The notes under the pieces: generated by a model
Told to the model about the DNA's origin: nothing
Database searches by the model: none
The model's input: the letters and a program-made list of their open reading frames with translations, nothing else
Part shown: positions 1-6,897 of the stretch, in pieces
Position numbering within the stretch: position 1 is the stretch's first letter
How the letters are laid out: every line of letters starts with the position of its first letter
NCBI GenBank assembly: GCA_012517815.1
Contig: JAAYUF010000160.1
Span: 1 to 40,688, forward strand
Reading direction: 5' to 3'
DNA from: Clostridiales bacterium
GTDB lineage: Bacteria > Bacillota > Clostridia > Christensenellales > Aristaeellaceae
Length of the DNA: 40,688 nucleotides
Position numbers and translations under genes: made by a program

Positions 1-866
1 AGTGTCGGCTGCGCGTAGGCTTGCGCCGGCGGCGCATAGCCCGGATTGGGCTGCGCGTAGGCTTGCGCCGGCTGCGCGTAGCCCGGATTGGGCTGCGCAT
101 AGGCTTGCGCCGGCTGCGCGTAGCCCGGATTGGGCTGCGCGTAGGCTTGCGCCGGCTGCGCGTATCCCGGATTGGGCTGCGCGTAGGCTTGCGCCGGCTG
201 CGCGTAGCCCGGATTGGGCTGGGCGTAGCCCGGTGTCGGCTGCGCATAGGCCGGGGAAGGTTGCGGGTAAACCGGATTCGGCTGCGGATAGGTTTGCACC
301 GGCTGCGCGTAGGCATGTGAAGGCTGCGCATGGGCATGAACCGGCTGGGCGATCGTCTGCGCCGGCTGCACGTAGGCAGGCGCCGCCTGTGCATAGGGCT
401 GAACCGGTTGAGCAAAGCTCTGCGCCGGCAGCGCATACGTTTGAACCGGCTGGGCGTAGGTCTGCGCCGGCTGCGCATAGGCCGGATTGGGCTGCGCCAG
501 TCCCGGACCGGCCTTCGCGTAGGCGATTTCGTTGTTCGCGCCGGCGGCGTAGCCGGGCATGGTCTGTCGGCCCGGCGCAGACCGCGCCCGCGACGGCGCA
601 CGCTGCGCGGCGTACGGGTCGCCCGGCTGCCCGTAGGGCGAGACTTGCTGTGCGTAAACGGGATAACCCTCCCCGCGGACGGTGCTTTCCTTTCCAGCTT
701 GCCATGGGGCAACGGGCGCGGGCTGTTCTCTCGGGGGTTCCGTCGCAACGGCGTACGCTCGGCCAGGCACGCCGGCCGGCCCGTTGGGCGAGGGGTTGGC
801 TCCCGCCGATCCGGGCGCGGTGTGACGCATGCTCTGCACGGCCATGCCGGGGCCCGTGGCGGGCAT
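1..866 (-). CDS. Pro/Ala/Gln/Tyr-rich repeat protein tail (runs off window; in frame with 918-1475 after an amber codon)
   Basis: The minus frame is open from the TAG at 918-920 to the window edge, so the 3' end is missing. The part nearest the edge is a 14-residue repeat, NPGYAQPAQAYAQP, in near-identical tandem units of 42 bp, followed upstream by more degenerate YAQP/QPVQ units; the first part is low-complexity Pro/Ala/Gly. It is in the same frame as the upstream reading frame and I find no ribosome site before its first ATG codons (864-866, 843-845). This suggests one protein interrupted by TAG rather than an independent gene. Such tails are extended and disordered; no enzyme motif is visible. 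The opposite strand is also open here, but its Arg-rich product has no coding character. Confidence 0.5.
   Translation of the reverse strand, partial: MPATGPGMAVQSMRHTAPGSAGANPSPNGPAGVPGRAYAVATEPPREQPAPVAPWQAGKESTVRGEGYPVYAQQVSPYGQPGDPYAAQRAPSRARSAPGRQTMPGYAAGANNEIAYAKAGPGLAQPNPAYAQPAQTYAQPVQTYALPAQSFAQPVQPYAQAAPAYVQPAQTIAQPVHAHAQPSHAYAQPVQTYPQPNPVYPQPSPAYAQPTPGYAQPNPGYAQPAQAYAQPNPGYAQPAQAYAQPNPGYAQPAQAYAQPNPGYAQPAQAYAQPNPGYAPPAQAYAQPT
7..216. repeat. Five tandem 42-bp units encoding a 14-residue repeat
   Basis: On the plus strand the motif GGCTGCGCGTAG recurs with exact 42-bp spacing at 7, 49, 91, 133 and 175, and decays from 217 on. On the coding (minus) strand each unit reads NPGYAQPAQAYAQP. 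Units differ by single bases, so the array is recent and probably variable in copy number. Degenerate 7-residue half-units (xxxYAQP) continue to about 500. Confidence 0.9.
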
Positions 867-917
867 GGCTGAGGGCGCGTCGGCCCGGGCCTGCTCCCCC
901 ACCCAAACCCAACCGCC

Positions 918-1475
918 CTACAGCTCGGCAGGCGCGCCCGGCGCGGGCGCCGCCCCCCGACCCGAAGCGGGAGGCTCGAAGCCCTGTGACGGCTGGGCTT
1001 TGCGCTGAACCGGAGCCGACGCGGCGGGGGTTGCGCCGGCGCTCATGCTGCCGTCGGCGACGGGTCCCGTCTGCGTGCCCACGGCGCGCGACGCGTCCGC
1101 CTGATGTTGCGCCGCCGCGCCGTTGTGCGCTGCCGCGATGCCGGGGGGCGGCGCGGTCGGCCGGGGCGGGTTCGCGTTATGGCTCTCCGCGCCGTCCCCC
1201 GGCACCCCTTCCGCCGGGATGTGGCCGGGCGTCTGGTGCTGCTGCGCATAAAGCAAATAAACCTGCGCGGACAGGTACATCTCGCAATTTTCAGATATGG
1301 GCATGTGCTCAAGACGCAAAGCCAGTTGATCGAATACCTGCGCGGCCAGCGAATGGGCTTCCTCGGGCGAATGCGTCAGTTCCAGCGCCTTGGAGTACAC
1401 GGTGAGGTAACGTTCACGGCGGAACGTTTCCAACGCCAGCGGCGTGTCCAGCTTCAGCCAGCCATTCGCCTGCAT
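918..1475 (-). CDS. Uncharacterised helical protein with low-complexity C-terminus, ends at amber codon
   Basis: The product is 185 residues. The start is chosen at the ATG 1473-1475 because GGGAGG lies about nine bases upstream; longer in-frame starts lack a site. Residues 1-80 look like a compact helical domain (RRERYLTVYSKALELT, then EEAHSLAAQVFDQLALRL), which vaguely recalls the region-2 fold of sigma factors but without a recognisable DNA-binding region; this is only an impression. From about residue 90 it turns into Pro/Ala/Gly-rich sequence, ending at TAG 918-920. The frame then continues into the repeat tail, so this may be the N-terminal half of a disrupted or recoded protein. A promoter sits about 300 bases upstream. 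Function unknown. Confidence 0.6.
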   Translation of the reverse strand: MQANGWLKLDTPLALETFRRERYLTVYSKALELTHSPEEAHSLAAQVFDQLALRLEHMPISENCEMYLSAQVYLLYAQQHQTPGHIPAEGVPGDGAESHNANPPRPTAPPPGIAAAHNGAAAQHQADASRAVGTQTGPVADGSMSAGATPAASAPVQRKAQPSQGFEPPASGRGAAPAPGAPAEL

Positions 1476-1772
1476 GGTATGGTTCCCTCCCCTTCCGTGT
1501 TGTTCGCGTTCCCGGTACGTGGTCGGCCGGCAAGGTGGATCGGCGTGATCGGAAAGCGCCGATTTGCCGCCTCCGCCCCGATACCGGGATTCCGGGACGC
1601 CGCCGTGTCGCTTGCGGCGGCGCAAGCGCGAACACCCTTACGCCTCCGTACATGCGTCGTTCCGTATTCGCCGGGCACCCGCAGCACCGCGGCCGGCAGG
1701 TTTCTGGCGCGAACGCCAGGCTCCGAAAGAATAGACACGTGTCCTCAACACAAATTTCGGATAACTGACTAT

Positions 1773-1801
1773 ATTGTAATACATTCCTAACATGTTTACA
1801 A
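1773..1801 (-). promoter_or_regulatory. Sigma-A-type promoter for the repeat-protein gene
   Basis: On the minus strand, TTGTAA (1796-1801) and TACAAT (1773-1778) are separated by 17 bases in a locally AT-rich stretch. The implied leader to the ATG at 1475 is nearly 300 nt, in which I see no convincing gene or riboswitch. Confidence 0.6.
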
Positions 1802-1876
1802 GGGGAGAATCAGCGCCCCCGGCTAAAACCGGTTCGTTTCGGGCCCGGTTTTCGAAATTTTCGGAATTTGAACCGC

Positions 1877-2089
1877 TCCGGCCCCGTGCGGGGCCGTCCG
1901 ACTGTCGAAAAACCCCGCCGCAGCGGCATTGGGTCAAGGGTGAAACCCTTGCGGGGTTTGGGGCGGACTCCCAAACCCACCTGCGATGCATTTTGCCAAA
2001 GCGAGCGAACAGCCCGAAAGCCGATGAAGCGAGCGGCACTGCCTATTGCAGAGGTTTTTTGACAGCCGTCCGGCCCCGTGCGGGGCCGT
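1877..2089 (+). repeat. MITE-like repeat element, copy 1 (with flanking palindromes)
   Basis: A 171-bp core (1898-2068) is bounded by two identical 21-bp palindromic sequences (1877-1897 and 2069-2089; shared hairpin CGGCCCCGTGCGGGGCCG). The core ends form an inverted repeat: CGACTGTCGAAAAACC at 1899-1914 against the complement of 2053-2068, with two mismatches. The right-hand hairpin is followed by TTTT, so in this orientation it resembles an intrinsic terminator. Inside are hairpins CAAGGGT-GAA-ACCCTTG and GGGTTTGGG/CCCAAACCC. The core is closely similar to the complement of 13001-13153. No protein is convincingly encoded. Confidence 0.8.
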
Positions 2090-2149
2090 TTTATCCCAAC
2101 GGCAGGCCGTCGCTCTTCCCCGTGCCGCCGTCGGCCGCGGGGCAAAATG

Positions 2150-2189
2150 GCCGAAGCGTTCCCGCCCTTTCGGGCGGGAACGCTTCGGC
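2150..2189 (-). terminator. Terminator-like hairpin after the encapsulin gene
   Basis: A perfect 18-bp stem (2150-2167 with 2172-2189) closes a TTTC loop just beyond the encapsulin stop codon. The U-tract on the minus strand is weak (CATTTTG), so it may act as a 3' stabiliser as well as a terminator. Confidence 0.7.
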
Positions 2190-2195
2190 GGCAGG

Positions 2196-3011
2196 CTATT
2201 CGAACGCCACGATGGCTTTGGCTCTGCGGATCCGCGGGATCACGGTTTCCACCAGCCGGAAGTGGTGGTTGAGGTCGCGCTGCTCCAGATAGGAGGCGGC
2301 CAGATCCTGCCCGACGACCAGATCCATGTTCTCCGGCTGGGCGCACAGCAGCACCGCCTGATCCTTGCCCAGCGCGGGGGTTTTGTAGAGCTGCCCGCCG
2401 ACCAGTTTGGCCAGGCGGTCGATCTCCAGAAGCCCGGTTCCGGGTTGCAGCCGCTGCAGCTGGGTGTGCAGGGCGGGGCTCAGCACCAGCGTGTAAGCGC
2501 CGTAGACACCCTTCAAAACCAGCGTGTCGATCGCTGCGGCCACATCGCTGAACGCGTTTTCGCCGGCGGACCAGTCCGTCTTTTTCTGCCTGTTTACGCC
2601 GGGCGCCGACAATAGCCCGTCCACGCCTAGCTTGACGTTGCCCAGAAAGATCAGCCGATCCTCCCGGAGCGCGGCGGTTTGCGCCGCCGTCATCACCGGT
2701 GTCAGATCGGGCGGAAAGCCCGCCTGCTCGGCGGCGGCCAGGTCGCGCGCCAGCAGGGAGAAATCCTCGTACAGCGTGGGGATCGCCGTGAGCTTGCGGC
2801 CCTGTGTGACCACAAAGCCGTCCTTGAGCACCTCGGACTTCGTCTCAAGGTCGTCAATCTGCACGCTGGTTACGCCGATGCCCAGCGGGCCCGTCAGCCG
2901 CAGGAAACGGCGGCCGGTCAGAACGTTGCGCGCAACGCCGACGGCTGCGGCGTCCAACTGCGCCCAGAGCGCATCCGAAATCGGTGAGCCGGTACGGGAT
3001 AAATAATCCAT
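2196..3011 (-). CDS. Encapsulin nanocompartment shell protein (family 1, HK97 fold)
   Basis: The product is 271 residues, the usual size of family 1 encapsulins. It has the expected N-terminus (MDYLSRTGSPISDALWAQLD, then ARNVLTGRRFLRLTGPLGIGV) and C-terminal part (DLVVGQDLAASYLEQRDLNHHFRLVETVIPRIRRAKAIVAFE) of the Linocin-M18/encapsulin family. Sixty or more copies self-assemble in the cytoplasm into an icosahedral shell that packages enzymes bearing a short C-terminal targeting peptide. The ATG at 3009-3011 follows a strong GGAGG site; the upstream in-frame extension is inside the cargo gene. It lies 28 bp after the ferritin-like cargo gene, forming a classic two-gene operon. Strong assignment from sequence. 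Confidence 0.95.
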   Translation of the reverse strand: MDYLSRTGSPISDALWAQLDAAAVGVARNVLTGRRFLRLTGPLGIGVTSVQIDDLETKSEVLKDGFVVTQGRKLTAIPTLYEDFSLLARDLAAAEQAGFPPDLTPVMTAAQTAALREDRLIFLGNVKLGVDGLLSAPGVNRQKKTDWSAGENAFSDVAAAIDTLVLKGVYGAYTLVLSPALHTQLQRLQPGTGLLEIDRLAKLVGGQLYKTPALGKDQAVLLCAQPENMDLVVGQDLAASYLEQRDLNHHFRLVETVIPRIRRAKAIVAFE

Positions 3012-3039
3012 AGGATTGCCTCCTTCAGTCGCGGCAGGC

Positions 3040-3402
3040 TTACTGATCCAGCAGGCTGCCGACGGTCGGTTTGGCGTCGCCTTCCCTGTTGGCGGCGGGG
3101 TGCAGGCCAAGTTCCGCCATCATCTCCTGCACCTCCGCGCGGCCGGAAGCGAAGTGCTCGGCCTCCTTGGGGTCCAGCGCGTGCAGCAGCGTCATCAGCT
3201 CGCCCACGTGCGCCTTTTCCTCGTCACGGATATCGCCGATCACGCGCTTGGCCAGTTCGATATCCGTAGCCTGCACATGGGCGTCGTACAGGAAAATCGC
3301 CTCCAGCTCGCCCGCGATATCCAGTCGGATGGATTGAATGAGTTCTTCCTTGGTCATCTTGCGGGGCACGTTTCCCTGAAACGGATTGGCAAAACTTGGC
3401 AT
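3040..3402 (-). CDS. Encapsulated ferritin-like protein with cargo-loading peptide
   Basis: The product is 120 residues: one ferritin-like helical hairpin followed by a flexible tail. The ferroxidase residues are visible in ELEAIFLYDAH (Glu32, Glu34, Tyr39) and DEEKAH (Glu62, His65), as in the EncFtn family, where a dimer forms the di-iron site that oxidises Fe(II). The C-terminus, PTVGSLLDQ, matches the TVGSL-type encapsulin targeting peptide. The protein should therefore sit inside the shell encoded next door and load it with ferric iron. ATG 3400-3402 follows AGGAGGAG. The gene begins 77 bp after the apbE-like gene with no clear terminator in between, so read-through from the flavin genes is possible. 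Confidence 0.95.
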   Translation of the reverse strand: MPSFANPFQGNVPRKMTKEELIQSIRLDIAGELEAIFLYDAHVQATDIELAKRVIGDIRDEEKAHVGELMTLLHALDPKEAEHFASGRAEVQEMMAELGLHPAANREGDAKPTVGSLLDQ

Positions 3403-3447
3403 TCCATTCTCCTCCTTCGTTCAGTCGGGCATCGTTCGCCTGCCTAG

Positions 3448-3475
3448 TGTATAAACGCTTCCCCCTCGGGTGAAA
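3448..3475 (-). promoter_or_regulatory. Possible promoter for the encapsulin operon
   Basis: On the minus strand TTTCAC (3470-3475) and TATACA (3448-3453) are 16 bases apart in the 77-bp gap before the cargo gene. Both boxes are imperfect; the operon might instead be read from the upstream apbE-like gene. Confidence 0.4.
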
Positions 3476-3479
3476 CGAC

Positions 3480-4571
3480 TTACGGCGCCGCCCCTTCCTC
3501 GCCGGACAGGGAGGTAAAGCCGTCGCTGCGCACCAGCTCGCCCGTGAGCGTTACCCACAGCGCCTCCGTGCCGGGGAACGCTTTCAGGAGTTCCCTGCCC
3601 CGGTCGATCGGAAGCGTGAACAGCGCCGTGGACAGCGCGTCCGCAATGCCGGAGTCCACCGTGACCACCGAAACCGCCCAGACAAATTCCGCCGGCATCA
3701 GCGTATCGGGATCGATGATGTGGTGATAGGTCTTGCCGCCCACCGTGTAGTAACGCTGGTAGCTGCCGCTGGTCACCAGCGACAGGTCGCGGAGGTCCAG
3801 CGTTGCGATGGTCTGGTCGGCCGCCGTGAGATCCGGGTTTTGCACGCTGACGCGCCAGCTGGTGCCGTCCCCGTGCGCGCCGATGGCGCGAACGTTGCCC
3901 CCGATGCTCAGCAGCGCGTTGGTTACGCCCTCCGCGATCATCTGCTGGGCGACCTGTTCCACCGCGTAGCCCTTGGCGACCGCGCCCACGTCCAGCAGCA
4001 GGTCCGGGTCCGCCAGGTACAGGGTGCCGGCGGCCTCGTCCACCACCACCTTGTCGATATCGGTGTGCGCGGAGGCGGCCGCCAGATCGGCCATCGGCGG
4101 CAGAGCTGCGTTGGCCGGATCGTCGACGCCGGCGGTGCGGTACGCGTGCCAGATGGACAGCACGCTCCCCATCGCGATATTCATGCGGCCTCCGGTCCGA
4201 TTTTCCATTTCCTTGGCGAAACGCACCAGGTCGATCAGCCGCGCGTCGACCGCCACGGGCGCCTCGCCGGCGTTGTCGTTCACGGTTTTCAGGTTGTTCA
4301 GGCCCTCATAGGTATGGTAGATATCGTACAGCCGGTGGTAGGCGAGCAGTTCGGCGTGCGCCTTGTTCAGCGTCGTCTGGGCGGAAGCTTCGTCCGCCGC
4401 GTAGACGGTGATTTCGGAATAGGTATCAAACACGTCCAAAAAGCTGGCCTTGAACCGCTGGGTTGTCTGCTGCGCGGCTGCCGGCCCCGTAAGGCAGCCC
4501 GCGCAGACCGCCGCCGCGAGGAACAGCGCCGCGGCCTTCGGAAGCGCGCTGCGAATGGCTGGCGTACGCAA
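3480..4571 (-). CDS. apbE: ApbE-family FAD:protein FMN transferase, exported
   Basis: The product is about 363 residues. Family motifs in order: GGRMNIAMGSVLSIW, LLLDVGAVAKGYAVEQV, NALLSIGGNVRAIG, LVTSGSYQRYY, HHIIDPDTLMPAEF and a C-terminal DSGIADALSTALFTL with the metal-binding Asp/Thr. ApbE attaches FMN covalently to threonine in (S/A)GAT motifs of extracytosolic proteins. I chose the TTG at 4569-4571, preceded by AAAGGGGAG, as an in-frame ATG upstream has no site. An N-terminal signal segment ends near VCAGC, a poor lipobox. It lies 73 bp downstream of a secreted protein with FMN-binding-like repeats, and the four-FMN-domain protein at 6894 is its obvious substrate. Confidence 0.92.
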   Translation of the reverse strand: MRTPAIRSALPKAAALFLAAAVCAGCLTGPAAAQQTTQRFKASFLDVFDTYSEITVYAADEASAQTTLNKAHAELLAYHRLYDIYHTYEGLNNLKTVNDNAGEAPVAVDARLIDLVRFAKEMENRTGGRMNIAMGSVLSIWHAYRTAGVDDPANAALPPMADLAAASAHTDIDKVVVDEAAGTLYLADPDLLLDVGAVAKGYAVEQVAQQMIAEGVTNALLSIGGNVRAIGAHGDGTSWRVSVQNPDLTAADQTIATLDLRDLSLVTSGSYQRYYTVGGKTYHHIIDPDTLMPAEFVWAVSVVTVDSGIADALSTALFTLPIDRGRELLKAFPGTEALWVTLTGELVRSDGFTSLSGEEGAAP

Positions 4572-4598
4572 GGCGTTCTCCCCTTTCTCCTGTTGGAA

Positions 4599-4628
4599 CG
4601 AGGCCCGGCGCGAACACGCCGGGCCTCG
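4599..4628 (-). terminator. Strong stem-loop between the FMN-repeat gene and apbE
   Basis: CGAGGCCCGGCG pairs with CGCCGGGCCTCG across a six-base loop, in the 73-bp gap. It is followed on the minus strand only by GTTCC, so it looks like a partial attenuator or an mRNA-stabilising structure rather than a full terminator. Confidence 0.5.
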
Positions 4629-4644
4629 ATTGTATTGTATCACA

Positions 4645-5649
4645 TCAGCGGGCGTTTGCAACGGCTTTGAGCACGCTTGCCTTGAACGGGCCGACCGGGA
4701 GGGTCACCCCGGCGACCAGGTCGACGTCGGTGGCCTTGCCGGCCGTATCCATCGCGATTCCGTTGAGCTGGTCCGCGGTTTTCCCCACGGCGTACGCGGC
4801 GAAGGCATCGGCCTGCTCGAACCATTCCTTGCCGATGGAGGACGCGGCCCGCATGCCGTAGCCCTCGCCGATCGCCTGTTTGGTCTGCACCGCCGCGCTC
4901 AGGTCGGTAGTGATCCGCCCGGTCGCGTCGAAGCGGACCGTGCCCTGGGTGCTGTCCAGCAGGCAGTCGGTCACGACGCCCGCGGCGTTCACGGTTACGA
5001 CGGCATAGTAGGAGTAGGCTTCGCACAGGCCGTCCGAGCCGGCCTGCGATTCCGCGGAGCGGTCGGTGCCGGTTACGATGCCGACGCCCAGCGTATCGGT
5101 GGCGGCGGCGGCCGTGGGCACAGCCTTGCCAAGCGCCGCGACGATCCCGCTGATGTACGTGCCCACGGACATCGTGCACCCGGCCGTCAGGTCGGCACCG
5201 GTGGGCCGGGTCGCCGCGTCCACCGCGATGCCCTGCACCTCAGCGGCCGTTTTCCCCAGCACATAGGCGCGCAGGCCCTGAATCTGGTGGTCCCACTCGC
5301 CCACCTTGCTGACCGCGGACATGCCGTACCCGGCGCCCAGCTCCAGCTTGGTGCGGGGCTGGGTCGGGAAATCGGCCCCCAGCTTGCCGGTCGCGGTGAA
5401 GGGCAGTTTGGTTTGCGCTTCGTCGATGAATACGTTCACGATCCGGCCGTCCGCGTCGGCTAAAACGGCGACGACGGTGGCGTCGATCTGGGCCAGGCCG
5501 TCGGTGTCGGCGGCGTCGCGGGAGTTGCTCAGCGATACGGTGATATCCAATCCCAGTTTAAGTCCGGCGTCCGATTCGGCTGAGGCATAAAGCAGCCCGG
5601 CGCTCAGCGTCAGGGTGAGGGCCAACAGCAGCGCAAGCATCTTCTTCAT
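4645..5649 (-). CDS. Secreted protein with two diverged FMN-binding-like repeats
   Basis: The product is 334 residues with a clear signal peptide (MKKMLALLLALTLTLSAGLLYASA). Two repeats, about 32-175 and 188-332, share the pattern GxGYGMxAxSxxGxEW, A(Y)xxGKTAxxxxGIAxD and a final A/VDL(T/V)AG(C/V)TxxVG. That last segment lines up with the D-A-x-(S/A)GAT-x-T-S motif of FMN-binding domains, with AGCT (Thr159) and AGVT (Thr316) in place of (S/A)GAT. I infer a diverged, possibly non-flavinylated or weakly flavinylated relative. ATG 5647-5649 follows AAGGAGGT. It is the first gene of the minus-strand run leading into apbE and the encapsulin genes and has its own promoter. Confidence 0.75.
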   Translation of the reverse strand: MKKMLALLLALTLTLSAGLLYASAESDAGLKLGLDITVSLSNSRDAADTDGLAQIDATVVAVLADADGRIVNVFIDEAQTKLPFTATGKLGADFPTQPRTKLELGAGYGMSAVSKVGEWDHQIQGLRAYVLGKTAAEVQGIAVDAATRPTGADLTAGCTMSVGTYISGIVAALGKAVPTAAAATDTLGVGIVTGTDRSAESQAGSDGLCEAYSYYAVVTVNAAGVVTDCLLDSTQGTVRFDATGRITTDLSAAVQTKQAIGEGYGMRAASSIGKEWFEQADAFAAYAVGKTADQLNGIAMDTAGKATDVDLVAGVTLPVGPFKASVLKAVANAR

Positions 5650-5723
5650 GGCGGTACCTCCTTGCGTCGTGGTCTTTGGGGACTGACAGGCAAGATTGCG
5701 ATTAATTTCACAATCACATGTAT

Positions 5724-5752
5724 ACCATACCACACCGATAGGTTTACGTCAA
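5724..5752 (-). promoter_or_regulatory. Promoter for the FMN-repeat/apbE genes
   Basis: On the minus strand TTGACG (5747-5752) and TATGGT (5724-5729) are 17 bases apart, about 75 bases before the ATG. It is back to back with the plus-strand promoter near 5894-5922; the rest of this roughly 300-bp intergenic region shows no gene. Confidence 0.6.
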
Positions 5753-5893
5753 TACCCTTCTGCTCACTTTCCGGACGATCAGGCTACGCCCCGGGGCTAA
5801 AATCTCCTCCTTTCCCAAACCTGTTCGATTTCCCCGCGCCCTCGCCGCGAGCCGCCGTGAGGCGCGCGTTCCGGCGGGGCGTCAATCTGTGCA

Positions 5894-5922
5894 TTGAAAC
5901 CTTTTCGCACGGGTGGTATAAT
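5894..5922 (+). promoter_or_regulatory. Promoter for the NusG-II/Gx/FMN operon
   Basis: TTGAAA (5894-5899), 17 bases, and a perfect TATAAT (5917-5922) preceded by TGG. The leader to the ATG at 5963 is short, about 35 nt. Confidence 0.8.
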
Positions 5923-5962
5923 AAGCGGGACACTTTCGGGCCAAGGGCGAAAGGGATGGCGC

Positions 5963-6358
5963 ATGAAACGCAGGGATTGGCTGATTTTGGGCATTGTGCT
6001 GCTGGCAAGCCTGACGCTTTTTCTGCTGCGCCCCAGCGCGAGCACGGGCGGCGACGCCGCTGCCGCCTACCTCCGCATCAGCGTGCCGGGTCAGACGTTC
6101 GCGCCGGTGCCGCTGACCGGGTCTCAGGAGATCGTGATCGATCAGGCGGACGGCTCGCACAATGTCGTGGAAGTGTTTCCCGGCGGCTTTCGCATGAAGG
6201 AGTCCAACTGCCAGAATCATGATTGCGTCAAGCAGGGGGACGTCACGCTGGACAATCTGCAAACGCGCGTCCTGGCCAACGAAGTCATTTGCCTGCCGCA
6301 TCAGGTGGTGCTGGAACTGGTGACCGGAGACGAGCAAACGCTGGAGATTACGCCATGA
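5963..6358 (+). CDS. NusG domain II-containing membrane-anchored protein
   Basis: The product is 131 residues. An N-terminal membrane segment (about residues 6-23) precedes a small extracytosolic beta domain of the NusG-II family containing the typical motif CQNHDCVKQG (Cys83, Cys88). Proteins of this type sit beside Gx-transporter and FMN-binding proteins in flavin-based extracellular electron transfer loci; EetA of Listeria is a comparable partner, though I assign that by context. The ATG 5963-5965 follows AAAGGGAT; the stop overlaps the next start (ATGA), so the two are translationally coupled. The biochemical role is not established. Confidence 0.8.
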   Translation: MKRRDWLILGIVLLASLTLFLLRPSASTGGDAAAAYLRISVPGQTFAPVPLTGSQEIVIDQADGSHNVVEVFPGGFRMKESNCQNHDCVKQGDVTLDNLQTRVLANEVICLPHQVVLELVTGDEQTLEITP

Positions 6359-6897
6359 AGCGCACGCGTCGGCTGACGATGGCCGCCATTCTGGTAAGCG
6401 TGATGCTGGTATTGGGCTATCTGGAAAGCCTGCTGCCCGTTTCCTCGGTGCCGGGTATCAAACTGGGGCTTTCCAACTGCGTGTTGCTGATATCGCTGTA
6501 CTGGCTGGGCGTCTGGCTCAGCTTTGAGATGATGCTGGTCAAGGTGGTCTTGCTGGGCCTTTTGATGGGTAACCCCATGATGATCGTCTACAGCCTCGCC
6601 GGCGGAACGCTGAGCCTGACGCTGATGAGCATCCTTTCAGGCCGCAAAGGGGTAAGCGCCATCGGCGCAGGCATCGCGGGGGGCGTGGCCCACAACGTGG
6701 GGCAGATCGCCGTGGCGATGCTCATTTTGCAAACCCCCTCGCTGGTTTACTACCTGGGGGTGCTCATGCCGGTAGGCGCGGGCATGGGCTTCCTGACCGG
6801 CACGGTGGCGCGGACGCTGATGCGCGTTCTGCCGCCCCCCGTGCGTCTGCAAAACAAACAGGAACACGAACCGCAAATGGAGGAGAATGCCCCGTGA
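6355..6897 (+). CDS. Gx transporter family / heptaprenyl diphosphate synthase component I-like membrane protein (EetB-like)
   Basis: The product is 180 residues, almost wholly hydrophobic with about five membrane segments, including the family segment VPGIKLGLSNCVLLISLYWLG and the GVAHNVGQIAVAMLI segment. The family is annotated as heptaprenyl diphosphate synthase component I or Gx transporter; in electron-transfer loci it accompanies NusG-II and FMN-binding proteins and is thought to serve quinone/flavin electron transfer or substrate transport. It overlaps both neighbours (ATGA upstream, GTGA downstream), so the three genes are one operon. The hydrophilic C-terminal tail is variable. Exact function is uncertain. 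Confidence 0.8.
   Translation: MKRTRRLTMAAILVSVMLVLGYLESLLPVSSVPGIKLGLSNCVLLISLYWLGVWLSFEMMLVKVVLLGLLMGNPMMIVYSLAGGTLSLTLMSILSGRKGVSAIGAGIAGGVAHNVGQIAVAMLILQTPSLVYYLGVLMPVGAGMGFLTGTVARTLMRVLPPPVRLQNKQEHEPQMEENAP

Noticed and set aside
2-1405. A 467-codon open frame on the plus strand opposite the YAQP repeat gene
   Set aside because: Its product is an Arg/Ala/Pro-rich mirror of the repeat with no fold-like sequence; the minus-strand reading has natural residues and a proper start.
1877-2089. CRISPR-like reading of the duplicated palindromes
   Set aside because: Only two copies per site, no regular spacers and no cas genes.
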